Positions 24,177 through 36,325 of a stretch of DNA of 64,000 nucleotides are shown piece after piece. The stretch lies in assembly GCA_963678705.1 (NCBI GenBank), contig OY783203.1:44454347-44518346 (forward strand). Direction: 5' to 3'. The translations under genes were made by a program, and so were the position numbers. This DNA comes from Panorpa germanica. Lineage: Eukaryota; Arthropoda; Insecta; Mecoptera; Panorpidae. The notes beneath the pieces are model-generated. The model saw nothing but the letters and a program-made list of their open reading frames with translations. It was not told the origin of the DNA and searched no databases. Position 1 is the stretch's first letter. Each line of letters opens with the position of its first letter.

Positions 24177-24720
24177 ACGAGGTTTGGCTATTTTTAAATG
24201 AGACTGATTTTGTAAAACTTTTTTAATTAACACGTATTTAATTACATCCAAACTCTTTCCCTTCATTGCTCCATGTGCATTTTTCTTGGTTAGAAACTGT
24301 ACCGGAAGTCTTCTTCTGTGAGCTCGTTCATGGTGCGTGCCAATTTTTTTTTACAGCTGCAATGGTATGAACTCTTTAAGCAGATTTGACCTTTGGGAAT
24401 AGATAAAAGTCACATGGTGTCAGCTCAAGCGAATAAGGCGGATGGTCTAACACTGTGATGTTATAATTTACTAGAAACGATTGTGAGAAATTTCGGCACC
24501 AATTTCGCACACACTTTTTGCGTTATAATATTCTTATGTAAAATTTGCCTTACGCATTCTTTTCCAATTCCCGCAGTTTCACCAATTGCATAAACAGACG
24601 AACCGACGATCAGATTTGATCAGATTACTGCTGTTTTTATTATTTTAGCCATAACTGAAGTTAAAGAACGGCTCAAAATTTTATAATAAAATAATACACA
24701 AATAACAAATATAATAGAGT
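24177..24720 (-). mobile_element. Internally deleted mariner element
   Basis: At 24177 the end sequence CGAGGTTTGGCTATTTTTAA then GAGACTGA matches the end at about 40150 (CGAGGTGGGGCTATTAAATA then GAGACTGA). On the minus strand the coding relic has an HTH-like part around GIGKECVRQILHKN (recoverable only across frames), then ITVLDHPPYSLELTPCDFYL with FPKVKS, and further on the relic of the NELTEEDF block. The HTH part runs almost directly into the HPPYS block, so most of the catalytic domain is missing. The copy is inactive. Confidence 0.75.
24648..24715. repeat. Direct repeat of mariner leader, copy A
   Basis: This segment (CAAAATTTTATAATAAAATA, then ATACACAAATA) recurs at 24963-25030 in the same orientation. 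It lies just outside the coding relic and is probably the element's 5' leader. Confidence 0.65.
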
Positions 24721-24962
24721 AGGATTCCAGAGCCCAGAAACCTACCTTGTTTTAGCAAAGCTAAAATCTTGAGAATAAATAGTGTAATATGTAGTGAAGA
24801 ATTTTTTTGTACTTGCTAGCTTAAAATCAGGGCGTGTGAAAGTATGATGACTGCTTTTTACATATGTTTCACAGAATATTGTCACCACCCCCCTCTCGTG
24901 AGCCCTAACTTTCGCCAGACGCTTTAAATCTCTTAAAATAAATTAGCTAACCTACGTCTTGT

Positions 24963-25030
24963 GCCACAACTGAAGTTTGAAAACAGCTCCAAATTTTATA
25001 ATAAGAAAATACACAAATATTATCTGTGAG
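24963..25030. repeat. Direct repeat of mariner leader, copy B
   Basis: It shares CCACAACTGAAGTT (CCATAACTGAAGTT in copy A), CAAATTTTATAATAA and AATACACAAATA with 24648-24715. It may belong to a second truncated copy of the same mariner, or to a local duplication. Confidence 0.6.
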
Positions 25031-27340
25031 TATATAACCCTATCTACATAAATTATGATTAAAAACTAATGAAACAAATTACAAAAAATGTAAATGAACT
25101 CTATAAATATCTTCCCTTAAAATAATTTCCTGTCAATTAAATATTAAAAAATAAAAGTCGAAATAGAAATAACAACATGAAGTAAAAAGAAAGAGAAACA
25201 ATTCAAAGAAGTCCGGAAGACGGTTAAAAACTGAAACTATCAGTAGGTCGTCCATTAAGAGGGGGTGAAAATGTAGAATAAGTTATTTTAATTTGTAACC
25301 GATGTTTCTTTAACATAACATGCATTTTTAAATATGGTATCTAACGGAAGAGTGGCGGTTAGACAATGTAAAGTAATTCTTCTATACTCGCACATGAGGA
25401 CTGAGGACTGACGACTGACAGCGACACCACCTGCTGAAGGGCCCGCGCCCAAGACACTAGTTGTAACGTTTAAATTCTAAAGATATATTTGGGAGATGCT
25501 AAGATTCGAATTTAAAGACTTAAGAGGTTTATCTTGATTTGTGATAAAAAGTTAAAAATTTAATGATTTACAAAAGAACACCCATTTAAATGTTAAAAAC
25601 TTTTGTCATTTAATTATGTAGAATGAAATAAAACACTTTTTAATAACAATAGATATCTAAATATACTCGTATACCTGTCGCTATCGTAGTCGAGATCGTT
25701 AAGGCTTAGACCTTTGAGTGATTAGATCAGCCGTATTGCTGAAACGAGGTTTTTGTTTCGTACTTTTGACATTATGTATGTAAGCGCGCGTTTCAGCTCA
25801 ATAAGCGAGTTTCTCATATCCCTAAAAGAAATTGTACTGAAAATGATCAACACCACCGCATAATAATAGTTTTGATGCCTGCTAATATATTGATATTTAA
25901 GCAGGCGAAACATCAAGCAAGCAATCTTATAAAACATAGTAAATCTTATATTAAAATGCTTATATTAAATTGTTAGTAGTGTTACTATAATAAAAGCGTT
26001 GCATTGCATTGTTGTTGTTTGGGTTGTTTCCACAAAGAGTGTGGCAAGACGTGACTTTAATAAAATCAAAACCAAATTAAGACTAAAAAACATTTTCAAA
26101 TGATTTATTGGTCTACAATGTGTGCCAAGACGTGCCAAGGGGAGGGAGGGTAAGGTAAAAAATATGACATATGTGTCATGTGATGACTATTTACAATTTC
26201 AAATTGTAGCTAGCTTGCTTCAAGCTAGTTCAAATGTTACATTTTCTACCTGGTTATATTTATGAACAAAAGTTAGTATTAGAAACCCAAGCCTAAATAA
26301 TTAAGAGGAGCTTTTTTGGGATCGATCTTCTGAAAAATATTTGTTGATCATATTAATGGCTTAATTATGTCTTGATAATAATTCATAATTTTATTAAAAA
26401 TATAAATTCATGCGTTATTGTTTCAATCCTATTTAATTGCTTGCTATTCAGATTGTATTTAGGAGTTGTATTTTTTAAAATTTAAATTTGTGGATTCCTT
26501 ACTATTAGGAGTGAAGTGGAATCAGGCCCGGATGGGATTAGTTATTCGTTTCTTTACGCCCCCAAACAAAATTTTGGATTTTGTAAACTCAATAAAGAAT
26601 TTTTAGTTTATTAGATTATTTAGCTCTCAAAAGTGTACCTTTTTCCAATTGCCAAGTGCCACATTGCAGATGCTCCAAGCATCGTGTATTCTTAATTTAT
26701 TCTCGTAAATATGAAATTAAATAAATAAAATATTACTTAAAATTATTTTACAAAAGAATAACTCAGTTTGCTAGTAACTGCAAAGTGAAGAAATCTATTG
26801 TAATTGTACAGATATTATTCGCTAACTAAAAAATATTGAATACGAAATTAAATGAATTGTCATGTAATGTCCCGATGAAATCTATTATTTGTTTGTGTAT
26901 CAATCGGTAAGGTGTCAATATAAAAAATAATGATTCCAACCGCGTAATAAAGGCATTAATTAATCCACTGATCAAGCATTAAATGACTAGAAATGTTCTG
27001 GTTCTGTATTGCACAAATCTTATTTTTTTGTTTATTATTTTATTTTAATTGTTTAATTAAATTAGCAGAATAAATTTATAGAAATCTTAGAATAACGGTA
27101 ACAAAAGTATAGTTTATTGTTAAAGGTTAAGTTTGAAAACAATCTGCTCTCTATTTAAATTAACTTTACTTTTTAATTAAATTATTGTTTTACAATCTGT
27201 TTTAAGATGAAACATTTTTAACGTGTGTGTCATACAATTTACTATTTACTCGAATTATATTGACGGAGTAGAAAATATATTCAGTGAATATAGTCATCTA
27301 GGTTCTAGGCTGAATTTGCATTATATGGGATCATTAATTT
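25031..27340. other. Non-coding stretch
   Basis: A GGTCGTCCATTAAGAGGGGG block at about 25246 and CAGGCCCGGATGGGATTAG at about 26523 look like DNA-transposon ends, but no partners were found. Short TGAGGACTGA repeats lie near 25397-25420. No gene-like frame. Confidence 0.4.
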
Positions 27341-27344
27341 CATT

Positions 27345-27640
27345 AGGGGTCATCGATAAATTATGTCACACAAATTACATGAGTCCTCCTTCCCCATTGT
27401 CACGTTTTGCTACACATTGCGTACCCTGTTCCCCCAGTTGTAACGTCACACATTTGAAAATAATAATTTCTTTTTAGTCTTCTAATGTTTTTTGATCTTA
27501 ATATTATTATTTTTTTAAAGTCTGATTTTAGCTGTGACATCACAAATTCAAGGACTCCTCCTCCTCCCATGTCACTTCTTGTCACACGTTGAGTACCCTC
27601 TCTCCACTGATTTGTGTGTGACGTAACTAATGGATGGTGT
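27345..27640. repeat. DNA-transposon-like repeat, two related half units
   Basis: Two C-rich blocks with the same layout occur at about 27362-27460 and 27530-27635. In order each has TATGTCACACAAATT or TGTGACATCACAAATT, then CTCCTYCYYCCCATTGTCAC-like sequence, a CACAYTGNGTACCCT block, CCCCAGTTGTAACGTCACAC or CCACTGATTTGTGTGTGACG, and the end GTAACTAATGGATGG. This tract type recurs at about 57900-57985. It probably derives from a DNA transposon; the superfamily is not assigned. Confidence 0.5.
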
Positions 27641-28422
27641 CTTAGATATGTTGATAGCAATGAATATTGTTATAAGTTTCAAGTACTTTTTTTAAGGGAC
27701 CTGTTTGCAACATATCTGCTCTCGGCTACTGTGCCATTCTGAATAATATTACTTTCACAACTACTAGTAAAAACGACGGTTAGCACTTGCAAAGTTGATA
27801 ACCCTGTTTATTACATAATGACACATAATTGAATGTGAGGGCTTTCTTTATCTTACAAACGCATTTGTTATAAACAATTATAGCATTTGGTAACAATAAG
27901 AATACACCCCTATATGTCTTATGTCTTCTGGGACCCTTGCTTCCTTTTGCTGGTCATTTTACCGTGACTATAAAACATACAAACCTTAATGTTTCACTGT
28001 TTAGAAACTCTTCTTCTTATTTTAGTTGTCCTAGAAACAAGACGTTCCTCTTGAATGACCACTACTGTTGTTTTCTAAGTCCCCAAGTGCAGCCCACCCC
28101 AGCTGTTTCGACTTACGTAAAATAAAATGTTATACTTTACTTTTGTAATATTATCTAAGTCATGTTATGTATTTTATTAACTTAAATAAAAGTAAGTTTG
28201 TCTTGAAGATAATATTTAAACGTCTTAGAAAATATTTTATAATAATATTTTCATATTTTTCGCTTTAAGTTTATATATCAAGAAGATCTATGTGCAAATA
28301 GCAATAATAACGTCGTATGTTTATTATTCTGTACGCGCATGTACTCGTTCTCGTGATATTAACTTAAATTTATTTTATGAATAATAGAAGTAGTATTTAG
28401 TAATAGAAGAAAGACAAACAAT

Positions 28423-28485
28423 CGATGACACAATGGCCGAGTGCTGCTGCTGTGGCGATGGGCTCGATTCCCGAACCAGTGTTGT
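28423..28485 (+). mobile_element. SINE head fragment
   Basis: GATGACACAATGGCCGAGTG is followed by GGGCTCGATTCCCGAACCAG, the A- and B-box parts of the family. The body is absent. Confidence 0.7.
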
Positions 28486-31305
28486 TACATATAATATTCG
28501 GCGATTTCAAGTACTTAGTCATTTTCGATGCCCATTGTCCTCCTATAACTTTTTAATCCTTTTGGACCAAATCATCTTGCAAAGCATTCTGCAATTGTTC
28601 TATTATGTTGAAGTTTGCTCAGATGGTTTTATATATTTTGTAAAAAATAAATATATGTTACTCTACTACGTGTACATATTGCATTATCTTTCTTCAACTG
28701 TGTTACCCATATAGGGGTAACACATATATAACACAGGCAAAATATATTTAATAAGTAAACAACAGAAAATAAAAATAAATTTAGTATTTGTCTTAATGTT
28801 TTCAACATGAATGGTATCACACTCACACTTACAAAATAAGTTGTTATTTTCATTATTTGAATATAAACATAACGGCTTGGAACAAGCAAATTATTGTCAA
28901 AGTAACGTGGATTTGTGCCTTGTCCGTGCGTGGAACAGTTAACTTCCATTAGTTCATTTATTAAGTGAGGTCAGTACCAGGTACACTGTACAGACTTGCA
29001 GATGCATTTTCTCAGTTCCGTAGTTTCTCAGATCTCTATCAGAGTTTTGCTTTAAATTTATTTGCGTACTAACGAAGATTTGTACGTTTCTGTTTCTGAG
29101 GCACGAAGAACTGTTACCTTTGTGTTGAATGCCCTCACCCCCTTTCCCTACCCAGTTTCTGTATCTGTGAGTGACACATGACAGAGTGCGAATTTCTTTA
29201 ACATTTAGTAGACTTAACTCTTGTAATGCTTTGGAGTTGGACTATGGAGTACCATCAGGAATTAATCTGCCTCTTCACTCTTCAGGGTCAAAGTTAGTGG
29301 TCGTGAGAAACTGATTCCATGTATGTCTGATGCTTAACATAAGTCCGTTTTATGTTTGCTGTTTGCTGTTTTCTTGTTTCTTCACTTACATAAACCTAAT
29401 ACAAAACGAGGTGATATTAAATTCTGGTGTTTAATCTAAATGGGAGGTTCTATTGTGTTAACATGAATAAATCATTTTACTTCAGTAGAGATGCATTGAT
29501 TAGAGGATGCTGTTTAAGAGGATGGACGATATTTTAACTTTGTAAATAAAAACAATTACTTTTTCAAATAAATTATTCAAATTGTTGTGCCACTCAGAGA
29601 TTTCAGAGAACCCACAGTCTTGGAATAACTCTTAGCCTAGTGTCCCGGCATTACAAAAATATCGATCTGGTTAGCATTGAATTATAATAAGAACAAATAA
29701 ATATAATTTTAAAGTTGTGACTTGTATAAAGAAATATTGTCAAATATCAAGAACGAATTTTAACTATACATAAATATTTCTATAAGAAGTAATCTTATGT
29801 TAATATACTGTTTTATTAATAAAACCTTTTTTATATAAGACTTACATTTAACTGAACATTTTTAGGCAGATAGTGGGTTTGATCTACTTAACATATTACC
29901 GGTATTTTAAAGAATATCCCGCTTAACACAGTTACATATATTTGACGTTTATGTAACACAAAAAAGATTACATAAACTTTTTAGGTATATATAATGTAAC
30001 ATAATATAAAAACTGTTAATCGTAGATACAAATTTTGCGTTTTCTAATGTAAATTAACAATTTTATGCCAGGTTATATAATGTTCATATTAAACCAATAT
30101 ATTAGTAATATATTTATAAAATATATTTTGTATTTATTTAATGACAACGTAACAAAAATATATTAAACTTCGATTATTAATAAAATGTAACGTTTGTTAA
30201 AATAAAGTACATGACATATTAGTAAGTATCGATGTTGTGTGTTTAGCAGGATATGTATATTTCTTTTGTTTAGTAAGTAACAATATGTAGAATTTTCATA
30301 ACTGCATAATAAATATTGCAAAGCATTATAAGGACTAATACATTTTCAAATTAGTTTTAAATTAATTAGAAAAAATATCATTATGTTCTAATTTCTAAAT
30401 CTTTCATTACGAAAGATATCTGAATTTCAAAGAAGAAAAGACTATATTCTGTTTTTTGTAAACCTAAGTCAGTATATCTGGTATTATTTCAAATATTATT
30501 ACGTTAGAACGCATGTTCACTTATATTACGTGTTGTAACATAGACACAATTGAATGGAGGTTAATGTACACTAGCTCATTTCCTTTACTTGGCTTGTATG
30601 TGATTTACTCTTCTGCAAAATATGTTTAAGACAAATTATATTACGAGTACATTAAATATATATTATTCACGTACGCCTTCATAGTAATTAGAATGATTAT
30701 TTACTAAGAACATATGTCGTCCGGCGGTGTTAGCTTGATATCTGTTCTGTTTATGGTATACCATCGCAACGTCTACTGTATACTGTATAGTGTATACTCG
30801 TCTCTTCTAGGACGGAAGCTTATGACTATAGTAATTGGTACCATTTTTGCTTAAAGAATAGCAATGCTCTACTGACCAAGGGTAACGGAAAAGCAGGCCT
30901 CAAGACTTCCTATTAAGAATTTTTACTTTCTACAACTTACGAGGAGTATTAACAAGACCAAGACGTTATTATTGTTGTTTTAAAGTAGGGGAGTATTTGT
31001 TTTAACCCTACGTCTTCTCACCCTTTTAACATTGAGTGTGAATTTATATAGAAAAATATATTTTACCTGAATTTGAACTCTTAAAATATATTCGTACACC
31101 TTCACCTGCTGTTCTTGTTATTCAGTGTTCATAAAACCGAGACAAAGTGTAGGGTGGTAATTCTCATTCCCAAGTTCATCAATGTTCACCCTCTTTTAGT
31201 AGGTTCTGCTGTAGGTTAGTTGGATTCTTTTGGATTTGTAGGTCTTACCTTTATCAGAGTAAATATAGATGACACTTCATATTTGCATCAAAATTATTAA
31301 TTTAA
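28486..31305. other. Non-coding AT-rich stretch
   Basis: No gene, RNA or clear element was recognised. An open frame at 28629-28949 (minus) is hydrophobic by composition only. A C-rich line at about 29130-29155 resembles the C-rich transposon tracts. Confidence 0.5.
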
Positions 31306-31309
31306 ACCA

Positions 31310-32240
31310 GCACAGCATGATGTGCACGATCTCTGCCCCTGCCTCTGTCCCTGCCCCTACCTCGACTGCAACAGTCCAACCTGTTAATGTACTTGGAAGC
31401 ATTTAATACACCCAAACTTTCTGCACCGTGTGGAGATAAGGTCCAAACGAGAATTACTATCGTGCGCATTATTGCCATATAATGTGCTCATATCGGAATA
31501 GTGGGTGTTCCGAGTTTACACATTCCAAAACGGTGTGAAGCGGTCCGGTATCTGAACGACTGGCCGCGGCCGCGACCTTATAATTGCGTTCGGTCAATTT
31601 GCGTTTGAATGCAACCCAAACCGTTCAAACCGTTCGGCAGTTGCTTCGGCAGAAGAATCGAGAGCTGTGGAGTCGGGCATCGGTGGGTCATCGTACAATC
31701 GATCATCGGTTCGTGACTGCAGATCAATATATCGGATACTGGAACAAGCGTACCTCAGTACCCGTGTTTATACTGAGCACTAAACGTTGAAACATAAACA
31801 TAATATGAACAAGCAATTTATCAGAGTTTGAGTATTATCTGTGGTTGCGAAGGATGACTATAGGGTTTACCGCTGGCTGTCCGCCGCTAGCTTATAAGTA
31901 CTCTAGTCTGTACATTTCTTACGTGGACGGTGAATGGCAGAGCCGCAGAGGGTATCATGTGTGTACGTCTGTACGATGAGGAATATACCACTGGATACTG
32001 GTAGGTTATGTCTTATAATGGACGCTCATTTATCATATAAATATTGTGAACAGTAAGCGACGAATGTGAGCGGCGATGTCCTCCGTTTTCTCCGTGTCCA
32101 CGGCATGGACACCGCACACCGGCAAAGCGCTCCTTCGTCAGGCAAGGAGGCCGCTAAGACCAAAGACCCCACAGGAATAAACGCCGTGCTCCTAACTCCA
32201 GGTAGAATGAAATCCCCGCACCAACGTTAGTTAATCTGGT
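31310..32240. other. GC-richer, CpG-bearing island, possible promoter or first exon
   Basis: Against roughly 30% GC around it, this block is markedly GC-richer. It includes a pyrimidine repeat of CTGCCCCTGCCTCTGTCCCT type at 31337-31372, GGCCGCGGCCGCGACC at about 31562, and a second rich part at 32065-32215. No open frame in it resembles a known protein. It could be the promoter and 5' exon of a gene outside or across the window, or an old foreign insert. Confidence 0.35.
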
Positions 32241-32306
32241 CATTCATATTTATAGTGCCACGACATGTTGGACTGTATTTAAATCACTATGAAATGTGCT
32301 AATATC

Positions 32307-32334
32307 GCGATTCGCGATTCGCGATTCGCGACTC
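32307..32334. repeat. Short tandem repeat of TTCGCGA
   Basis: Three to four tandem copies of the heptamer CGCGATT, each containing the palindrome TCGCGA, in an otherwise CpG-poor context. Confidence 0.85.
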
Positions 32335-33121
32335 GTGTAGCAATATCAAACCCCAATTGATCTAATTAATATATTTGCGGAGGATCGATCAGGTCGATGG
32401 CCTAACTCGAGATCCTGGCGTTATAGCTACATGCAAACAGTGGATACGTATATGGTATGTAGTATACGAGTATATGCATGTTGATTGCTGATCCAGGTTC
32501 ATAGAGCCATTAACAGTAACGGCCACTTAGTAGGAAGATAAGTACAATTAATTTGCTGTGTTACTTGTACTTGGTACGAGATGGAGTCAAGATTTAATAA
32601 AATTACGTGATATCGTTAATCAAATCACAAATCACATGGTAACGCTAAAGCTAAGACTTAGTTAACGTCGCCGTCGCAACAATCTGCACTTTGCGATGTT
32701 GCTCCACGGTTAGATCCTTGTTCTAGATTTCAGTTTTATGTTCTTATTAATTACACAATATGTCAGGTAGCTGAGCTGCTCGAATAACTAGCACAGCTCA
32801 CAGGAAACCTGCTGATCTACTGATTGAAAAATGGTTAATCATATAACTGTTGTTGTTGTCCACTACTCAGTCACTAGTTGCTGCAGTTTCACCTTTGTAC
32901 TTTACTTTGCCTTTTTGTAAAAACACATACTATTTGAATTTGTACTACCTGTCTTTTCTAGTATTATTCTACAGTTAAAACATTTAACTTTCGCGTATTA
33001 AATAGAAAATTCATTAATTAAATTTTCTTAACGTCTACCTATTTTCGATGTCTAGTAATGAGTTCTAAATTAATAAAAGTAATTTAGATAGATATAAAAT
33101 ATTTGTCTGTACCTTTTACAT

Positions 33122-33240
33122 GACGGCACAGTGGACGAATGAATTGATACTTTGCTTGAGGATTGTCTGCCTGTTATCAAGTTTATTTGATTATATCCAT
33201 ATTAGAAGTGTAGCCCTCATACATGAGGCCTCGTCTTGAA
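33122..33240 (+). mobile_element. Degraded SINE copy
   Basis: GACGGCACAGTGGACGAATG, TGTTATCAAGTTTATTTGAT, GTGTAGCCCTCATACATGAG and GCCTCGTC follow the family order with an internal gap. Confidence 0.65.
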
Positions 33241-33587
33241 AGTTTCCTTTTCATTGTTTATATTGTGTAACTACAATAATACGGTAAAGACGGTGCTCAG
33301 GTTTTTTATTTTCAAGTTTTATATATTCTAGTTCTGGGTTCATTAGTGACGTGTTTCCACATTGTTGCTATGAGAAGACCGCCCAACGACTTTCTGGTTT
33401 GCTTTCCCAACCAGCGGTTTATTTTTGTAGGAGTTCTATATCATCAAAAATTGGCGTAGGGAGCCATCATTTTAGAGCACAGAGATTTACTCTCTTTGCA
33501 CGACCTGAAACCAACTAAATGTCTTTACTTAAGGATGGCAAATTATGGTTACTTATGGTGCATAATTAAATATAATATTGGGTCTTT

Positions 33588-33781
33588 CAACAAAACATGT
33601 CATTTTAAATTTCGCACCATTTTTTAACTGTCAATATTCAACTAACTTTGGCAGTTATTATGTTCCATTACTAACCTCAGAATTTTACTTTGTATTAAAA
33701 CGAAAGTTAAAGACATAAGTTTTCACGAAAATATTGCCTTTTCTCCTTGATTTAAAATGCCATGTCTTGTTGAAAAATCCT
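33588..33781. mobile_element. MITE with inverted ends
   Basis: The left end reads TTTCAACAAAACATGTCATT then TTAAA, and the reverse complement of the right end reads TTCAACAAGACATGGCATTT then TAAA: about 24 bases of imperfect inverted repeat around a 150-base core. The core block GCAGTTATTATGTTCCATTA recurs at 37562, and TTTTCACGAAAATATTGCCT recurs inverted at about 51227, so this is a family of at least three copies here. Confidence 0.7.
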
Positions 33782-33797
33782 TCACTGTCATACGAGT

Positions 33798-34065
33798 GTG
33801 TATTCACCATTGCATAAATTGGGTTACGAACTGCTACCGCATAAGCTAACAGCATATTCTCCAGATGTAGTCCCCTGCGACTATTTCCTGTTTTCAAACC
33901 TGAAAATGGCTCGGCGGAGAGAGGTCATCACTGAAACGCCTGAAACAAATTTCTATTTTGAGGGTCCTGGACTAATTAAATTGAGCTTAAAGCAGACTCT
34001 TTTGATAAATAAAGCGCTGTTTTGCCAAAAAAATTATCTTTTATTGAGAAATAAAGCTGTTTTTT
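33798..34065 (+). mobile_element. Degraded mariner transposase C-terminal fragment
   Basis: The plus-strand frame reads HKLGYELLPHKLTAYSPDVV followed by PCDYFLFSNLK, then REVITETPETNFYFEGPG. These match the mariner order LGYELLPHPPYSPDLAPCDF, then FLFPNLK, and EVIAETEAYFE. The second catalytic Asp of the SPD motif is retained; the third acidic block region is too diverged to judge. Start and most of the protein are absent. It begins right after the MITE at 33588-33781, which may have inserted beside or into it. Confidence 0.8.
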
Positions 34066-34139
34066 ACAACTCTCTGTGCTATGTAGTCTGTACTCTGTAT
34101 CTTATCCAATGTCCAATTCTCTACCTGTATGACGCCTAG

Positions 34140-34335
34140 TGCGATAGCGAACCGTGGTCTCGCAACACAAGCCTCCGCTAAGCGTCATTTAGGAGTAATT
34201 TGTTATAGTGATTGCGTCCGTCTGACTCTATCTCTGTACCTCTGTAGCTCTGTACCTTTGCAGTTTGTAGCAGTGTAGTATCGTTGTCCGCCTCGTATTC
34301 TCGACCAGTCACGACCTCGCTGGCTCGCTCTATTT
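34140..34335. other. GC-richer patch, possible promoter
   Basis: A run with many CpGs (GCGATAGCGAACCGTGGTCT, GATTGCGTCCG, GTTGTCCGCCTCG, CTCGCTGGCTCGCTC) contains short CTCTGTACC repeats. It directly follows the mariner remnant. No open frame is recognised. Confidence 0.25.
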
Positions 34336-36150
34336 TTTCAAAGTTGAATAATCATAAATAAATTTCACCTGGCAAACAATTTTACGATGTTGCATTCCTA
34401 CGCGAGGTTGACAAATTGTTTACACTTAGTGTTCTGTTATGTTTCAGAGTTTCTGGCTTATTATATAATAGTATAACACATTAGAACGAATTCTCTATTG
34501 ATATCAAAGTAATTATGTATTAATCGTGTATCACGGTATAAACATTAACACTACCCTATTGTACATAGTTTCATTCATGGGCGTAGCGTTCCAATCCTAT
34601 CATTAGACTTATAAGCCAAACGTCCACTGGTTCACACAGGTCGCAACAAATGCATTCATTGACTTTGTTGAATAAAACTTGGAAGAGAAGGAAGAACTCT
34701 TCAAAGTTACCTCGTTTCAAAAACACATTTGTAATAACACACCTTCCCTACTACTTCCCTACTTCTCCACGTTTTATTTAACAAAGCCAATGCGTTTGAT
34801 GCGAACAGTACGAATTTCTATATGCGTACCTTTAGGGAAGATGCACACGTTGGCGCAGTTGCATCATTTGCACTTGTTGTATCTAACCAACACCACGTAG
34901 ATAGCCTTTGGATCGTTGGAATAATTTCTTTTGCATAATGGAACACAACATCTTAATGGCATATTGTTTATTAGTTTTAATTTCACTATATTTCACTAAA
35001 TTCACAATTCAATAATTTTCTAAAATTACAATTAAATTGTTATTGCACATGTTTTTGTTTTAAGGTTAAGACTACTAGTTTTTGGTTAAGACTGCAATTG
35101 AACTACAAAGCAGAACTGCAGAGTAGGCTTAGCTTACTAGGCCATTTTGGCTAAAAGGAGACTACATTGCGTGACGTCACAGCATTTTCTACAAAACGTT
35201 GTTAGGCCTTGTATTTAGGTGGTGTTGATATAACACCGTCAGGCATCCGTCAGGGTTACTTGACTGAGACATATGCTTCCATCTATTTTAGGGTTATTAG
35301 GATTCCGCTTTCTGCTAGGAACTGTAACTAGAATTATTAATTTAAAAATGTGTGACTATACAGGATTAAATTACGGATTTGAGATAATACCTGGTAACCA
35401 AAGAAAGAAATTATTTAAAAAAAAATAGTTTTCAAAAAATTGATAGTAGAAATACACTAAACCTTTCAACCTTAGCCTTCTTATAGTTTAGTAAGCCAAA
35501 TGACAATAACATAAAATGATTTCTCGTTCAAAATAATTTTACAGTGACTTATAGTGATAATGGAGTTGTAGTGGTAGCTAAGGTGGTACAGTTTAAATAA
35601 CTTAGAAATATTCAAAGTCGGTTTGTGACAGTTTTAAAGAAAACTACAAAGAACTACAATAATCAATAACATTACTTAGGTGTATATACTAATTTAATAA
35701 AACATGAAGATCCCTTTATTCTACGCTTGTGACTTTTACTACATTCTGTATCTAGATTCATATTGCTTGTACATTTGTTTTGATTTTTATGATGTTGTTC
35801 TTCTACTATTAATTATTTTTGAGAAAAATGTACCGAACCTCTCCCGCTGCTTCGCTACATATATCACTGGTTCTTCGTTGTCGTGCTTGTGCGAGTTGTA
35901 TGCTTTTGGTTTGCATATAAGGGTTGTCGTGCATTAGGGAAGTTATAATATATGGAGCTCCTGGAGTGGGACTCGAACTTTAGAACTTTATTCTTTTGTT
36001 AGATGCAGAATTTTAATTTTTTCAGGGCAATTGTAACCAGTAAACAACTTTTTGTTTTAGTATTTAAATAGAAGTAGAAGTAATCGATATTGTTAAGGTG
36101 TCAATACTTATAAGCTTGATTTTATAGTCTGTGTGATTATTAGTTAATAG
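34336..36150. other. Non-coding stretch
   Basis: Nothing recognisable apart from a B-box-like GTTCGAGTCCCACT on the minus strand near 35955, which lacks a pairing T-stem. Confidence 0.5.
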
Positions 36151-36325
36151 GCCGACACACTAGGCGAGAGCAGTTAAATTGATAATGGATCTACATTATC
36201 ATAAACTTATTAAGAAGCGTACACCATACTACTACTGTTGACATAGTAGGAGGTTGTTGGTGATAGGACTCAGCATCGGAAATAGATCGACGTTAATTAA
36301 ATTAAATTTAAATAAATATATGTTA
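36150..36325 (+). mobile_element. SINE copy with internal deletion
   Basis: The head GGCCGACACACTAGGCGAGA and the 3' part (AGGAGGTTGTTGGTGATAGG, ACTCAGCATCGGAAATAG, CGACGTTAATTAAATTAAA) are present; the B-box region is lost. Confidence 0.8.

Noticed and set aside
28433-28714. 93-codon frame starting MAECCCCGDGLDSRTS
   Set aside because: The start is the A- and B-box region of a SINE head; the remainder is hydrophobic AT-rich translation.
35940-35990. B-box-like GTTCGAGTCCCACT on the minus strand as a tRNA gene
   Set aside because: The bases before the loop do not pair with those after it, and no D-arm or acceptor partner is found.
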